From contig CAWJWD010000006.1 in NCBI GenBank assembly GCA_963846505.1, positions 682,001-746,000 of the forward strand: a stretch of DNA of 64,000 bases. Reading direction: 5' to 3'. The position numbers were made by a program, and so were the translations under genes. Positions 17,529 to 25,920 of the stretch are shown here, piece by piece. The stretch's first letter is position 1, and each line of letters opens with the position of its first letter. Origin of the DNA: JACVRW01 sp963846505 (lineage in GTDB: Bacteria; Actinomycetota; Thermoleophilia; Solirubrobacterales; Thermoleophilaceae). The notes below the pieces were generated by a model. It was not told where the DNA came from and searched no databases. It saw only the letters and a program-made list of their open reading frames with translations.

Positions 17529-17670
17529 CGAGGGCCTCCTTGGCTTGATCACGGCGAGCCCTAGCGGAGCCTCTCGAATGCTAGGGAATTGTTGATAGCT
17601 CTACGCCGGTGCGCCCCTGTTGCCCGCGCCGATGTCGGTTCCGGCCGTTGTCGTCGAGTACCGTGCGCTC

Positions 17671-18144
17671 ATGGCTCATCCCAACGAGGATCTGATTGCG
17701 CGCTTCTACGGTGCCTTTGCGCGCCTCGACGGTGACGAGATGGCCGCTTGCTACGCGCCGGGGGCTCGTTTCTCGGACCCGGTCTTCACCGATCTGCGCG
17801 GCGAGGAGCCAGGCGCGATGTGGCGGATGCTGTGCGGCCGGGCGCAAGACCTCGAGGTCACGCTCGTCGAGCACGAGGCAGGCGACGACCGCGGTAGCGC
17901 CCACTGGCTGGCCGACTACACGTTCTCGACCGGGCGCAAGGTGCACAACGACGTGCGCGCCGAGCTGCGCTTCGAGGACGGGCTGATCGCCGAGCACCGC
18001 GACTCGTTCTCCTTCTACGCCTGGGCCCGCCAGGCGCTCGGACCCGCCGGCCTGGCGCTGGGCTGGACGCCACTCATACGCGGGAAGGTGCGCAAGCAAG
18101 CACGCACCGGACTGGACGAGTACATCGCCCAGCCATCCGCATAG
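17671..18144 (+). CDS. SnoaL-like/NTF2-fold protein
   Basis: 157 residues starting MAHPNEDLIARFYGAFARLDGDEMAACYAPG, the standard opening of SnoaL-like proteins, followed by FSDPVFTDLRG, TFSTGRKVHNDV and FEDGLIAEHRDSFSFYAWARQALG. The NTF2 cone fold covers polyketide cyclases, isomerases and many binding proteins, so the substrate is unknown. The ATG at 17671 matches the family's N-terminus; an earlier in-frame start at 17620 adds residues with no family match. Confidence 0.8.
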   Translation: MAHPNEDLIARFYGAFARLDGDEMAACYAPGARFSDPVFTDLRGEEPGAMWRMLCGRAQDLEVTLVEHEAGDDRGSAHWLADYTFSTGRKVHNDVRAELRFEDGLIAEHRDSFSFYAWARQALGPAGLALGWTPLIRGKVRKQARTGLDEYIAQPSA

Positions 18145-18167
18145 TTCTTACTGATATTTCCTCCCGT

Positions 18168-18806
18168 TCACTGATGCATCCGCGGGTCCTGGGTGGGATC
18201 GGCGTACAAGGGCGGGCAGCCCTCGTCGATCGCTTCGGAGCGCAGTTCGTAGTGCCAGGGTTCGTTGCCGTAGATCTGGCACAGCCCGTATCCGGCACCG
18301 TGGTCGGAGAGCCACGCCGCGGCATCGGAGGGCCCGACGTCGACGGCGTCTCCCGACACGTGAGCAGACGTCTCCGCGCTGGCCACCCACCGGGCCGCTT
18401 CCTCTTCGGATCCGTACTTCGAGACGGCCTCTCGGAGCAGTCGCTCCTGGTACTCGGGGGAACGCCAGCCGCTGTCGACGACGAGCTCGACCCCGTCCTC
18501 CGCGGCACCGGTCGCGGCCTGGCGCAGGGCACCGAGGAGAGCTGGATCGAGGTTGGCTACACCCGGGATCTCGTCGTCGAAGACCGTCGCTCCGTCGGGG
18601 ACGGCACCGTCGGCCTCGCCAAGCGCACGAGGGTGCTCGCCGCGAACGACGTCGATGAGCGTCGCGGCCGTCGAGGGCGAGGACGTCGGAGACTGGGAGC
18701 CGAGGGCTGCGGCGATCGCCGCGATGACGACCAGCAGGCCGGCGACGCGGGTCCTGCGGATCCGAATCCGACGGGTCGTCGTTCGCGCTGGTTCGCCGTA
18801 GGTCAC
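18168..18806 (-). CDS. VanY-like D-alanyl-D-alanine carboxypeptidase (peptidase M15)
   Basis: 212 residues with a basic N-terminus and one hydrophobic anchor (about 20-36), so the catalytic domain lies outside. The zinc ligands fit M15: SAHVSGDAVDVG (H149, D156) and EPWHYELR (H185, with the preceding Glu region as base), plus DSGWRSPEYQ upstream. M15 enzymes trim the terminal D-Ala of peptidoglycan stems. It is divergent from, and 87 bp away from, a VanR/VanS-like two-component system, the arrangement expected of a regulated VanY. No VanH/A/X genes are present, so high-level glycopeptide resistance is not predicted. Confidence 0.8.
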   Translation of the reverse strand: MTYGEPARTTTRRIRIRRTRVAGLLVVIAAIAAALGSQSPTSSPSTAATLIDVVRGEHPRALGEADGAVPDGATVFDDEIPGVANLDPALLGALRQAATGAAEDGVELVVDSGWRSPEYQERLLREAVSKYGSEEEAARWVASAETSAHVSGDAVDVGPSDAAAWLSDHGAGYGLCQIYGNEPWHYELRSEAIDEGCPPLYADPTQDPRMHQ

Positions 18807-18893
18807 GCCTCCCAGTCAAGGCAGCGTGGCGTTGCCAGCGCGTATGCGGTTTTCGATATGCCGGCGATATGCGCCAGCTCGTAGCATCGGAGC

Positions 18894-19589
18894 GTGCGCG
18901 TGCTGCTCGTTGAGGACGAGCCCTACATGGCCGAAGCCATCCGCGATGGCCTACGTCTGGAAGCGATCGCAGCGGACATCGCCGGCGACGGCGACTCCGC
19001 TCTCGAGCTGCTGAGCGTCAACACGTACGACATCGCCGTCCTCGACCGAGACGTTCCCGGCCCTACCGGTGACGAGATCGCCAAGCGCATCGTCGCCTCC
19101 GGCAGCGGCATGCCGGTCCTCATGCTCACCGCCGCCGACCGGCTCGACGACAAGGTCTCCGGGTTCGAGCTCGGCGCCGACGACTACCTCACCAAGCCGT
19201 TCGAGCTCCAAGAGCTCGTGCTCCGGCTCCGTGCGCTCGACCGCCGGCGGGCCCACAACCGGCCACCCGTGCGAGAGATCGCCGGCCTGCGCCTGGATCC
19301 GTTCCGCCGCGAGGTCTACCGCGACGGCCGCTACGTCGCGCTGACCCGCAAGCAGTTCGCCGTGCTCGAAGTCCTCGTCGCCGCCGAAGGCGGTGTCGTC
19401 AGCGCCGAAGAGCTCCTGGAACGAGCGTGGGATCAGAACGCGGACCCGTTCACCAACGCCGTGCGCATCACGGTCTCGGCACTGCGCAAACGGCTCGGCG
19501 AACCCTGGATCATCGCCACCGTGGCCGGCGTCGGCTACCGCATCGACACCCAACCGGACGCCGGGCCCGAGGGAGGGGGCCGTGGATAG
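18894..19589 (+). CDS. OmpR/PhoB-family response regulator (VanR-like)
   Basis: 231 residues, GTG start. The receiver domain (1-115) has VLLVEDEP at the N-terminus, the phospho-acceptor in AVLDRDVPG (about D51), MLTAAD, and the Lys of YLTKPF. The C-terminal winged helix (about 130-225) has LTRKQFAVLEVL, TNAVRITVSALRKRL and a final VAGVGYRI. It overlaps the sensor kinase start by 8 bp, so the pair is coexpressed. The closest functional group by motifs is the VanR/CutR type, and the adjacent divergent VanY supports a cell-wall role. Confidence 0.9.
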   Translation: MRVLLVEDEPYMAEAIRDGLRLEAIAADIAGDGDSALELLSVNTYDIAVLDRDVPGPTGDEIAKRIVASGSGMPVLMLTAADRLDDKVSGFELGADDYLTKPFELQELVLRLRALDRRRAHNRPPVREIAGLRLDPFRREVYRDGRYVALTRKQFAVLEVLVAAEGGVVSAEELLERAWDQNADPFTNAVRITVSALRKRLGEPWIIATVAGVGYRIDTQPDAGPEGGGRG

Positions 19590-20691
19590 GGCCTCCGGTT
19601 TGAGCGTCCGCCTCAAGCTCACCCTCAGCTACGCCGGGTTCCTCATAGTCGCAGGCGCCTTGCTGCTCGCGGTCGTGTGGGTGTTCCTGCTGCGTTACGT
19701 ACCCGAGCGTCCGATCCTCATAGGACCCGACGGCCTATCCGCCCCCTTCGTTCCCACCCGCTCCGACCTCCTGGACGCCTTCGCTCCGAAGGCGGCCATC
19801 GCGCTGGCGTTCCTGCTGGTGTTCGGTCTCCTGGGAGGGTGGATTCTCGCCGGCCGGATGCTCACCCCGCTGGCTCGCATCACGGACGCCGCACGCATGG
19901 CCGCGACCGGATCGCTCTCCCACCGAATCCGGCTATCGGGCCGCACAGACGAGTTCCGCGAGCTCGCCGACGCCTTCGACGCCATGCTCACGCGGCTCGA
20001 GGCGCACGTCGCCGAACAGCAGCGATTCGCAGCCAACGCCTCCCACGAACTGCGCACCCCGCTGGCGGTCACGCAGACGCTGCTCGACGTCGCCCGCAAG
20101 GATCCGAACCGCGACGACGACGAGCTCGTCGACCGTCTCCACGCCGTCAACACCCGAGCGATCGACCTCACCGAAGCACTGCTGCTGCTCAGCCGCGCCG
20201 ACCTGCGCTCCTTCGTCCCAGAGCGCGCCGACCTGTCCCTCCTGGCCGAAGAAGCCACCGAGACGCTCCTCCCCCTCGCAGAACGACGCGGCGTCACCAT
20301 CGAGACCTCCGGCGACATCACCCCCGCGGCCGGCTCGCCCGCGCTCCTGCTGCAGATGACGACCAACCTCGTGCACAACGCCATCGTCCACAACCTGCCC
20401 GAGCAGGGCACCGTGTGGGTCACGACCAGCGCCCACCCCGAGAGCGCGATGCTCGCGGTCGAGAACACCGGCGAGAAGCTCACCCCACAGTTGATTTCCA
20501 CGCTTGCCGAGCCGTTTCAACGCGGCACCAAACGCATACGCACCGACCACGCAGGCGTCGGCCTCGGCCTGGCGATCGTCAAGAGCATCGCCCAAGCACA
20601 CGACGGGACCCTCACCCTCACCCCCCGGTCCGCTGGTGGGCTCCGCGTGGCGGTGGAACTACCCGCCGCGCCACCGCACGCCGGCAGATGA
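19582..20691 (+). CDS. Membrane sensor histidine kinase (VanS-like)
   Basis: 369 residues from the GTG at 19582. TM1 (about 12-35), a short external loop of about 30 residues and TM2 (about 65-85) are followed by a HAMP linker. Next comes the HisKA box with ANASHELRTPLAVTQ, where the phosphorylated His sits, then the ATPase domain with N-box NLVHNAIVHN and G-box GVGLGLAIVKS. The small external loop suggests sensing of a membrane or wall-proximal signal. The divergent vanY-like gene is the obvious regulatory target. Confidence 0.9.
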   Translation: MDRASGLSVRLKLTLSYAGFLIVAGALLLAVVWVFLLRYVPERPILIGPDGLSAPFVPTRSDLLDAFAPKAAIALAFLLVFGLLGGWILAGRMLTPLARITDAARMAATGSLSHRIRLSGRTDEFRELADAFDAMLTRLEAHVAEQQRFAANASHELRTPLAVTQTLLDVARKDPNRDDDELVDRLHAVNTRAIDLTEALLLLSRADLRSFVPERADLSLLAEEATETLLPLAERRGVTIETSGDITPAAGSPALLLQMTTNLVHNAIVHNLPEQGTVWVTTSAHPESAMLAVENTGEKLTPQLISTLAEPFQRGTKRIRTDHAGVGLGLAIVKSIAQAHDGTLTLTPRSAGGLRVAVELPAAPPHAGR

Positions 20692-20717
20692 CGATTGGGG
20701 AATTGCCACGCAGGGGA

Positions 20718-21095
20718 CTAGCGGCCCTCTCGTATCTGTAGCCGGTTGCCGTCGGGATCCTGGAACTGCGCGACGTAGCCCCAGGGGAACTCGAGCACGT
20801 CCGAAACGAACTCGACGCCGCGCGACTTCAACTCCTCGAACGTCTTCCGGACGTCGTCGGTCTCGATCGTGATCGACGCCGGGGGGCGACCCATCGCCGG
20901 CTCCGCCTGCCCCGGCGTCCCGGGCCAGAGAACCAGCTGGAAGTCGTCCCCCTCGACGCCGACGGTCAGAAACCGCGGCCCGTCGGGCGTCGGGTTCTCG
21001 ACCCGCTTCTCCAGGCCAAGGACATTCGTGTAGAAGTCGAGCGATTTGTCCTGATCGCTGACGAGCACGCTCGTGTAGAAGACCTTCTGCAGCAC
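20718..21095 (-). CDS. VOC family protein
   Basis: 125 residues from the GTG at 21095, chosen because GGAGGAAC lies just upstream; a more distal ATG at 21131 lacks a site. It has YTSVLVSDQDKSLDFYTNVLGLEKR at the N-end, SITIETDDVRKTFEELKSRGVEF in the second half, and FQDPDGNRLQIRE with the C-terminal metal-ligand Glu. The short form suggests a dimer with shared active sites. It is the last chromosomal gene before the tRNA-Arg island. Substrate unknown. Confidence 0.85.
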   Translation of the reverse strand: MLQKVFYTSVLVSDQDKSLDFYTNVLGLEKRVENPTPDGPRFLTVGVEGDDFQLVLWPGTPGQAEPAMGRPPASITIETDDVRKTFEELKSRGVEFVSDVLEFPWGYVAQFQDPDGNRLQIREGR

Positions 21096-21302
21096 CGCTG
21101 TTCCTCCGGTGGTCGTGGTCACTGCTCCCATGACACGCGGCGAGCAGCAAACGTGACAGCCGAGCATGCACGGAATCGACGAGCCCGAGCGCAGCGAGTA
21201 GACCCAGCCGCCGGCAGTCTCCAGGCTGACAAGCCTGTCAGTGCCCGCGCGCTGCTAAGGGGTCACAGGGCAAGCCGCAGACGGCAATCCGGATGTGGAC
21301 AA

Positions 21303-21328
21303 GAAACCCCGCCGTTAGCGGGCTTTTA
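21303..21328 (-). terminator. Displaced native terminator of tRNA-Arg
   Basis: An inverted repeat CCCGC-CGTTA-GCGGG with A-rich and T-rich flanks (TTTCTT when read leftward, CTTTT when read rightward) forms a short intrinsic-type terminator in both directions. It lies directly beyond the outermost tRNA-Arg 3' fragment. It is therefore most simply the original terminator of tRNA-Arg, now 11.8 kb from its gene because of the insertions. Confidence 0.6.
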
Positions 21329-21335
21329 CGAACGA

Positions 21336-21490
21336 GCCCGAGAGGATTCGAACTTCTGACCTTCGGTTCCGTAGGCCACGCTCGGAGTGCGTCCGGGTGC
21401 GCTGGGACGCTCTGGAAAGAGGGTTTGGGCGGACCTAGTTCGTCAGGGATTGTTGGAGTTCTGCTCGGGCTGTTGCCCTCTTGTTGCCCG
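21336..21490. repeat. att1: left end of the tRNA-Arg island (tRNA 3' fragment plus outer arm)
   Basis: Positions 21336-21374 match the 3' 39 bases of tRNA-Arg(ACG) with one mismatch (T for C in the T-arm). The next ~115 bases (21375-21490) are about 80% identical by eye to 28240-28354 beside the second copy, ending in CTGTTGCCCTCTTGTTGCCC. The tRNA 5' half is absent, so no tRNA is made here. The remaining non-coding DNA up to 21744 holds no gene I can support, and 21096-21302 likewise. Confidence 0.8.
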
Positions 21491-21744
21491 CCGGCCGGTC
21501 GGTGGACCGGCCCCGCCGGGCACCGTTGGCGCATGGACTCAAGACCGTGATCGCCCTTAGCGGGACGCCAGCTCGCCGGGCGGGACGAGGGGCAGTCAGG
21601 CTCCGGTGCACGCTGCGCCGAGCGAACAGTGGGTCGGGTGTCGTGTCAACCGACCGCCTCGAAGAGCGGAAGCGGCGATCTCCGGTCAACACGCCAACGT
21701 CCACGAAACGGCCGGTCAACGGGCCGCAAAGAGCGCCGGCCCCC

Positions 21745-22206
21745 TCATTCGGGGCGACCCGCGGCGAGCGCCCCGGCGACCTGACGAACTGCGGCATCAA
21801 GCGACCGCACAACCTCATGCTCCCAGAGTCGCACCACGGTCCAGCCCGCATCGGCCAGTTCGGCATCCACGCGACGATCCCGTGCGACGTTGCGCTCGAG
21901 CTTGGTGCGCCAGAACTCAGCGTTGGCCACCGGCGCGGTGTAGTGCTCCGGGCAGCCGTGCCAAAAGCAGCCGTCGACAAAGACGGCGACGCAAACGCCG
22001 AGGAATGCGATATCAGGACTGCCGGGCAGTGCGGCGTGAGTACGGTAGCGATAGCCGCGAGCCCACAGAGCTCGGCGCAGCATCAGTTCAGGACGGGTGT
22101 GCCTGCTCCGTACGCGAGCCATCTGCTCCGACTTGGTGAGCCGAGCTTCGGCGTCCGGCCGTCGGGCATGGGCGCGTCGTGCGTTGCTACGGCTTGAGCG
22201 TGTCAA
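21745..22206 (-). CDS. vsr: Very short patch repair (Vsr) DNA mismatch endonuclease
   Basis: 153 residues. The family's N-terminal pattern LTKSEQMARVRSRHTRPEL is followed by GYRYRTH, LPGSPDIAF (catalytic Asp), VAVFVDGCFWHGCPEHY and FWRTKLERNVARDRRV, then WTVVRLWEHEV. Vsr nicks 5' of T in T:G mismatches that arise from deamination of 5-methylcytosine, and is normally paired with a Dcm-type methylase. Two m5C methylases lie divergently next door. The TTG at 22206 gives the longest form and overlaps the upstream gene by 20 bp; an internal ATG would remove the conserved N-terminus. Confidence 0.9.
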   Translation of the reverse strand: MTRSSRSNARRAHARRPDAEARLTKSEQMARVRSRHTRPELMLRRALWARGYRYRTHAALPGSPDIAFLGVCVAVFVDGCFWHGCPEHYTAPVANAEFWRTKLERNVARDRRVDAELADAGWTVVRLWEHEVVRSLDAAVRQVAGALAAGRPE

Positions 22207-22522
22207 GCAGCTCGTTGATCGTTTCGCGGTACAGAGCAGCTGCGAGATCCCAGAATTGGCTCTCGCGACGACGGTAGTACTGCTGTCGCTGCCCCGCCAC
22301 GCGGTCGAGACGCTCCAGCAGCGCGGCGCTCTCGAAGTGCTTCAGCTCCAGCTGCGCTTGATTGTCACCGACGCCGAGGCGGTTCGCCAGCTCACGCGCA
22401 TAGATGACGGCGGCACCATCCGCCACGGCATTCGCGGCTTCCAGGCGGTACCGGCTTCCGAACAGCGTCTTCGAGACGCGCCGGACCTCCTCGCGGATGA
22501 TGTCGTCCGATGAACGTGACAA
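22187..22522 (-). CDS. Winged-helix DNA-binding protein, probable regulator of the restriction cassette
   Basis: 111 residues from the TTG at 22522. A helical N-terminus precedes a winged-helix-like segment (AAVIYARELANRLGVGDNQAQLELKHFESAALLERLD), then a basic QRQQYYRRRES and an amphipathic C-terminal helix. It is 12 bp from the divergent GTG of the first methyltransferase and overlaps vsr downstream. That position suits a control protein acting on the shared short divergent start region. No exact family is recognised, and the start codon is uncertain. Confidence 0.6.
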   Translation of the reverse strand: MSRSSDDIIREEVRRVSKTLFGSRYRLEAANAVADGAAVIYARELANRLGVGDNQAQLELKHFESAALLERLDRVAGQRQQYYRRRESQFWDLAAALYRETINELLDTLKP

Positions 22523-22534
22523 GATTCTTGAAAC

Positions 22535-23869
22535 GTGTCCCAGGAACCACTCAACACGAAAGCGAACATCCTCTCGCACCTCGCCGGGGACGTGCAAGTG
22601 GCGGCGGACACAAGCGATGGGACGATACGAGCCGCCGCGCGACGCCTCGGGCAGAGCATAGCCCTCGACCTCGACAGCTTCTGGAGTCGCGCCGAGCCGA
22701 CGCCCGCCGGGCCCGTGGACGTCGTGGACATCTTCAGCGGATGTGGGGGCATGTCGGCGGGGTTTCACTCCGTCAATGGTGCGTTGCAGGCGTTCCGCCT
22801 GGCGCTCGCGATCGACATCGACGCCGTTGCGAATGACACCTTCAGCCGCAACTTGCCGCTGGAGCCAATGCACGCGGATATCAGCCAGCTCGCGCGAGAC
22901 CCGGCCGGCTTCCGCGGTCTCGTCGACGAGCAGCGGCAATCGCCGGAGCATCCTCTCGTGCTCATCGGTTGCGCCCCGTGCCAGGGCTTCTCGTCGCACC
23001 GAAACGAGAAGGGCGCCGCGGATGAGCGTAACTCCCTCTTCACGGACTTCGCCCGCCTGGCCGTCGCGGCAGAACCCGACGCGATCCTGGTCGAGAACGT
23101 GCCTGAGCTGTTGACGGATCGCTACTGGCCGGTTGTCGCCGAGGCGACCGACCTGCTTCGGACCGCCGGCTACGAGGTGCACGTCGGCGTGCACAATATG
23201 GCGACGTTCGGCGTGCCTCAGGAGCGCTTCCGCGCGCTGCTTCTGGCGATGCCGCATCGATTCGAACCTCCTGCCGGCTTCCTCGACCGTCCGGACTTCC
23301 GCACCGTCCGCACCGCGATCAAGAGGCTCAAGCGGATACGGCCCGGCGAACGGGACGAGAGCGACCCGATGCACTACACGGCGAACCACCGGGCGAGCAC
23401 GGTCGACGTGCTGCGGGCGGTGCCGAAGGACGGCGGCAGTCGCCCACCCGACGTGGGTCCGGCGTGTCTGACTCGCATCGCCGAGCGACAGGGCAAGCCG
23501 GGCTACGAGGACGTGTACGGGCGGCTCGCCTGGGACCGACCGGCGGTGACGATCACCAACTACGCACGGAACCCGGCAAGCGGACGCTACTCCCACCCCG
23601 AGCAGGACCGTGGGCTGTCGGTCCGCGAAGCTGCCCTCCTGCAGGGCTTCCCAAGGGGCTTCGACTTCGCAGGGACACTCGACCCGTGCTTTCGACAAAT
23701 CGGCAACGCGGTCCCACCGACCTTCTCCGCCTATCTCGCATGCTCTGTGCTCGGCGAGCTCCTCGACGTCGAGCCCTGCGATCAGTCGGCGGGAATCGCC
23801 GAGCCGGTCGGACCATCGTTCTCGCGCCTCATCCCGGCACTCAAAGCCGGAACGCGCAAGCTCGAGTAG
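22535..23869 (+). CDS. DNA (cytosine-5) methyltransferase, first of a pair
   Basis: 444 residues, GTG start. The ~60-residue N-terminal extension is followed by motif I VVDIFSGCGGMSAGF (~64-78), motif IV GCAPCQGFSSHR with the catalytic Cys near 149, motif VI VENVPEL (~187), motif VIII QERFRALLL, and motif X IGNAVPPTFSAYLA near the end. A target-recognition region of about 100 residues lies between VIII and X. It methylates C5 of cytosine in a specific site. Tandem m5C methylases are typical of systems recognising an asymmetric sequence, one enzyme per strand, as in LlaJI. Confidence 0.92.
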   Translation: MSQEPLNTKANILSHLAGDVQVAADTSDGTIRAAARRLGQSIALDLDSFWSRAEPTPAGPVDVVDIFSGCGGMSAGFHSVNGALQAFRLALAIDIDAVANDTFSRNLPLEPMHADISQLARDPAGFRGLVDEQRQSPEHPLVLIGCAPCQGFSSHRNEKGAADERNSLFTDFARLAVAAEPDAILVENVPELLTDRYWPVVAEATDLLRTAGYEVHVGVHNMATFGVPQERFRALLLAMPHRFEPPAGFLDRPDFRTVRTAIKRLKRIRPGERDESDPMHYTANHRASTVDVLRAVPKDGGSRPPDVGPACLTRIAERQGKPGYEDVYGRLAWDRPAVTITNYARNPASGRYSHPEQDRGLSVREAALLQGFPRGFDFAGTLDPCFRQIGNAVPPTFSAYLACSVLGELLDVEPCDQSAGIAEPVGPSFSRLIPALKAGTRKLE

Positions 23870-23899
23870 CTCCGACGCGGCACTTAGACTCGTCGTCTC

Positions 23900-25054
23900 G
23901 TGAGCTGCGTCAGCCCTCGCCCTCCCGCTCCGTCGGAGCCATCGGCCGCGTCGCCGCAGTTCACGGCGCTTGACCTGTTCGCCGGTGCCGGCGGCTTCAG
24001 CGTGGGGCTCGTCGACGGTGGGTTCGACGTGCTGGCGGCGTTCGACAATTGGGCACCCGCCACTCGCAGCTACGCCGCGAACTTCGACCACCCCATCCAG
24101 GACACGGATCTCGGGAGCGTCGATCCGGGCGACCTTCTCGACCTGGCCGGCATCGGACCGGGCGACGTGGACCTGGTCGTGGGCGGCCCGCCGTGCCAGG
24201 GCTTCTCGGTTCAGCGCATCGGCGCCGACACCGACGGTCGCAACGACCTCGTCATCTCCTTCGCCGAACACGTGCGAGCCGTTCGGCCGCGGATGCTGGT
24301 GATGGAGAACGTCCCCGGCCTTCTGGGGAAACGCGGTGCCGCCCTGGCCCGAGAGTTCACGGGCCTGCTCGAAGACGCCGGCTACGAGATCCGATGGGAA
24401 CGGATCAACACGGCAGCGTACGGCGTTCCGCAGCTGCGCCGGCGCGTCCTCTGCTACGGCTGGCGTCGCGAGGATGTGCCCCCTTTCTCGCTGCCGCCGG
24501 GGACGGTGCCCGAAGATGACTATGTCTCGGTATGGCGCACGATCGGCGACCTGCCGTCGCCTCCCGAAGACTGCACGCCCGCGCCCGGCGATCCGCTTCA
24601 CCGCCGGATGCGGCTCTCCGCGCAGAACCTGCGGCGCTTGGCGCTTATCCCGCCCGGCGGCGGATTCGAGCATCTGCCGCCTGAAATGCGCGTCCCGTGC
24701 CACCGCGACGGGCCGGACAAGATAGGCCATCGTTACGTCTACGGGCGGCTTCATCCCGACAGGCCGGCCGGCACGATCACGGCCCGCTTCGACAGCTTCA
24801 CGCGCGGGAAGTTCGCCCATCCGTTCGAAGATCGGAACATCACGCTGCGGGAAGGCGCTCGCCTTCAGACCTTCCCGGATTCGCACGTGCTGCTCGGTAC
24901 CCAAGAGGAGATCGCCGCTCTGATCGGGAACTCCGTACCGCCCAAGATGGCGTTGCACGTCGTCGAGTCGATCCGTGCCCATCTGGCTGACGAGACGGCG
25001 TCTCGGGAAGACCAGTTGGGGCTGTGGCAGGATGTGATGGGGCGCGCCGCGTGA
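23900..25054 (+). CDS. DNA (cytosine-5) methyltransferase, second of a pair
   Basis: 384 residues, GTG start 30 bp after the first methylase. Motif I is ALDLFAGAGGFSVGL (~25-38), motif IV GGPPCQGFSVQR (catalytic Cys ~98), motif VI MENVPGLLGKRG, motif VIII PQLRRRVLCYG and motif X IGNSVPPKMALHV. It is clearly diverged from its neighbour, so the two are not a recent duplication. It probably methylates the other strand of an asymmetric recognition site. Its TGA overlaps the GTG of the next gene by 4 bp. Confidence 0.92.
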   Translation: MSCVSPRPPAPSEPSAASPQFTALDLFAGAGGFSVGLVDGGFDVLAAFDNWAPATRSYAANFDHPIQDTDLGSVDPGDLLDLAGIGPGDVDLVVGGPPCQGFSVQRIGADTDGRNDLVISFAEHVRAVRPRMLVMENVPGLLGKRGAALAREFTGLLEDAGYEIRWERINTAAYGVPQLRRRVLCYGWRREDVPPFSLPPGTVPEDDYVSVWRTIGDLPSPPEDCTPAPGDPLHRRMRLSAQNLRRLALIPPGGGFEHLPPEMRVPCHRDGPDKIGHRYVYGRLHPDRPAGTITARFDSFTRGKFAHPFEDRNITLREGARLQTFPDSHVLLGTQEEIAALIGNSVPPKMALHVVESIRAHLADETASREDQLGLWQDVMGRAA

Positions 25055-25920
25055 CGGCCGCGCTCACGGAGTGGGCGGGGAGCCTGCATCAGACGTTCCG
25101 GCTGCTTCCCGAGCCTTCCGAGCGATTCGTCGCCTTTCTCGAAAGCGAAGGACGTACCGAAGCGCAGGTCTTGGCAGCGCTTCCATATGACGCTGCGAGG
25201 GCTCGGGGTGGAACCGGCTCGCCGAACCCGAAGCGCTACCGCGATCTTAGGCAGGTCGTCCAGACCGCCGGCCTTGCATACGAGGATGCGGCGAGTCGTG
25301 TGCGTGTCACGGAGCTGGGCCGCACCACCCTCCGGTACCTTCGCGTGCTCAACGAGGCGAACGCGCCCGTGCTGGGCGCCCACGCAGCATATGCACTTGC
25401 CGGGTGTCAGCTCCGAAACCCGACGGGTGCAGGGTCCCGCTACGACTCCTCCACGGAGGTTTTCCCCTTCAGCTTCATCTGGCAGGCCATGCTCGCGCTC
25501 GATCACCAGGTCACCTCGGAAGAACTCAACTGCGAGATCTTCCGCACGCGTGACGACGATGACCTCGAGGAGGCCATCGACAACATCGCCGAGGCGCGAA
25601 AGCGACAAAACACCGGCCTCCTACGGGCACCCGTGATCACTGGCAGCTCGGTGAACGATCGGATCATTCCGTGGATCGCCTTGGCCGGGTTCGGCTGGAC
25701 GCTGATCTTCGACAAGGGCAACGACCCCCAGCGGCTCTACTACCGCATCAGGCCCAACGCCGTGAGCGTCCTGGAGCGTGCCGCCTCGCTCCGACCGCCG
25801 CACCAAGACTTCGCGTCGACCGCCGAGTACGTCGAGTACATCTCCGGGCTCGCGGGTCTGCCGCCCGTCCTGGCGGCACCGCCCGCGCAGACGGCCGCGG
25901 CGGCGGAAGGAGCGTCCTGA
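25051..25920 (+). CDS. Unrecognised restriction-cassette protein with winged-helix-like region
   Basis: 289 residues from the GTG at 25051 (4-bp overlap with the methylase stop). The segment YRDLRQVVQTAGLAYEDAASRVRVTELGRTTLRYL (around 65-100) resembles a winged helix with its wing. The middle contains FPFSFIWQAMLALDHQVTSEELNCEIF, another helical DNA-binding-like stretch, and an Ala/Pro tail ends the protein. No nuclease motif is visible. Position between the methylases and the McrB-like gene suggests it supplies sequence recognition or links nuclease to DNA, which in LlaJI is part of a longer R1 protein. That role is inferred. Confidence 0.65.
   Translation: MTAALTEWAGSLHQTFRLLPEPSERFVAFLESEGRTEAQVLAALPYDAARARGGTGSPNPKRYRDLRQVVQTAGLAYEDAASRVRVTELGRTTLRYLRVLNEANAPVLGAHAAYALAGCQLRNPTGAGSRYDSSTEVFPFSFIWQAMLALDHQVTSEELNCEIFRTRDDDDLEEAIDNIAEARKRQNTGLLRAPVITGSSVNDRIIPWIALAGFGWTLIFDKGNDPQRLYYRIRPNAVSVLERAASLRPPHQDFASTAEYVEYISGLAGLPPVLAAPPAQTAAAAEGAS

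Noticed and set aside
21336..21374. Additional tRNA genes at 21336 and 28201
   Set aside because: Only the 3' half of tRNA-Arg is present; there is no 5' acceptor strand, D-arm or anticodon stem partner, so these are attachment-site copies.
22187..24982. A 931-codon minus-strand reading frame opposite both methylases
   Set aside because: Only its last ~111 codons (22187-22522) look like protein. The rest is antisense to two methylases with complete motifs.
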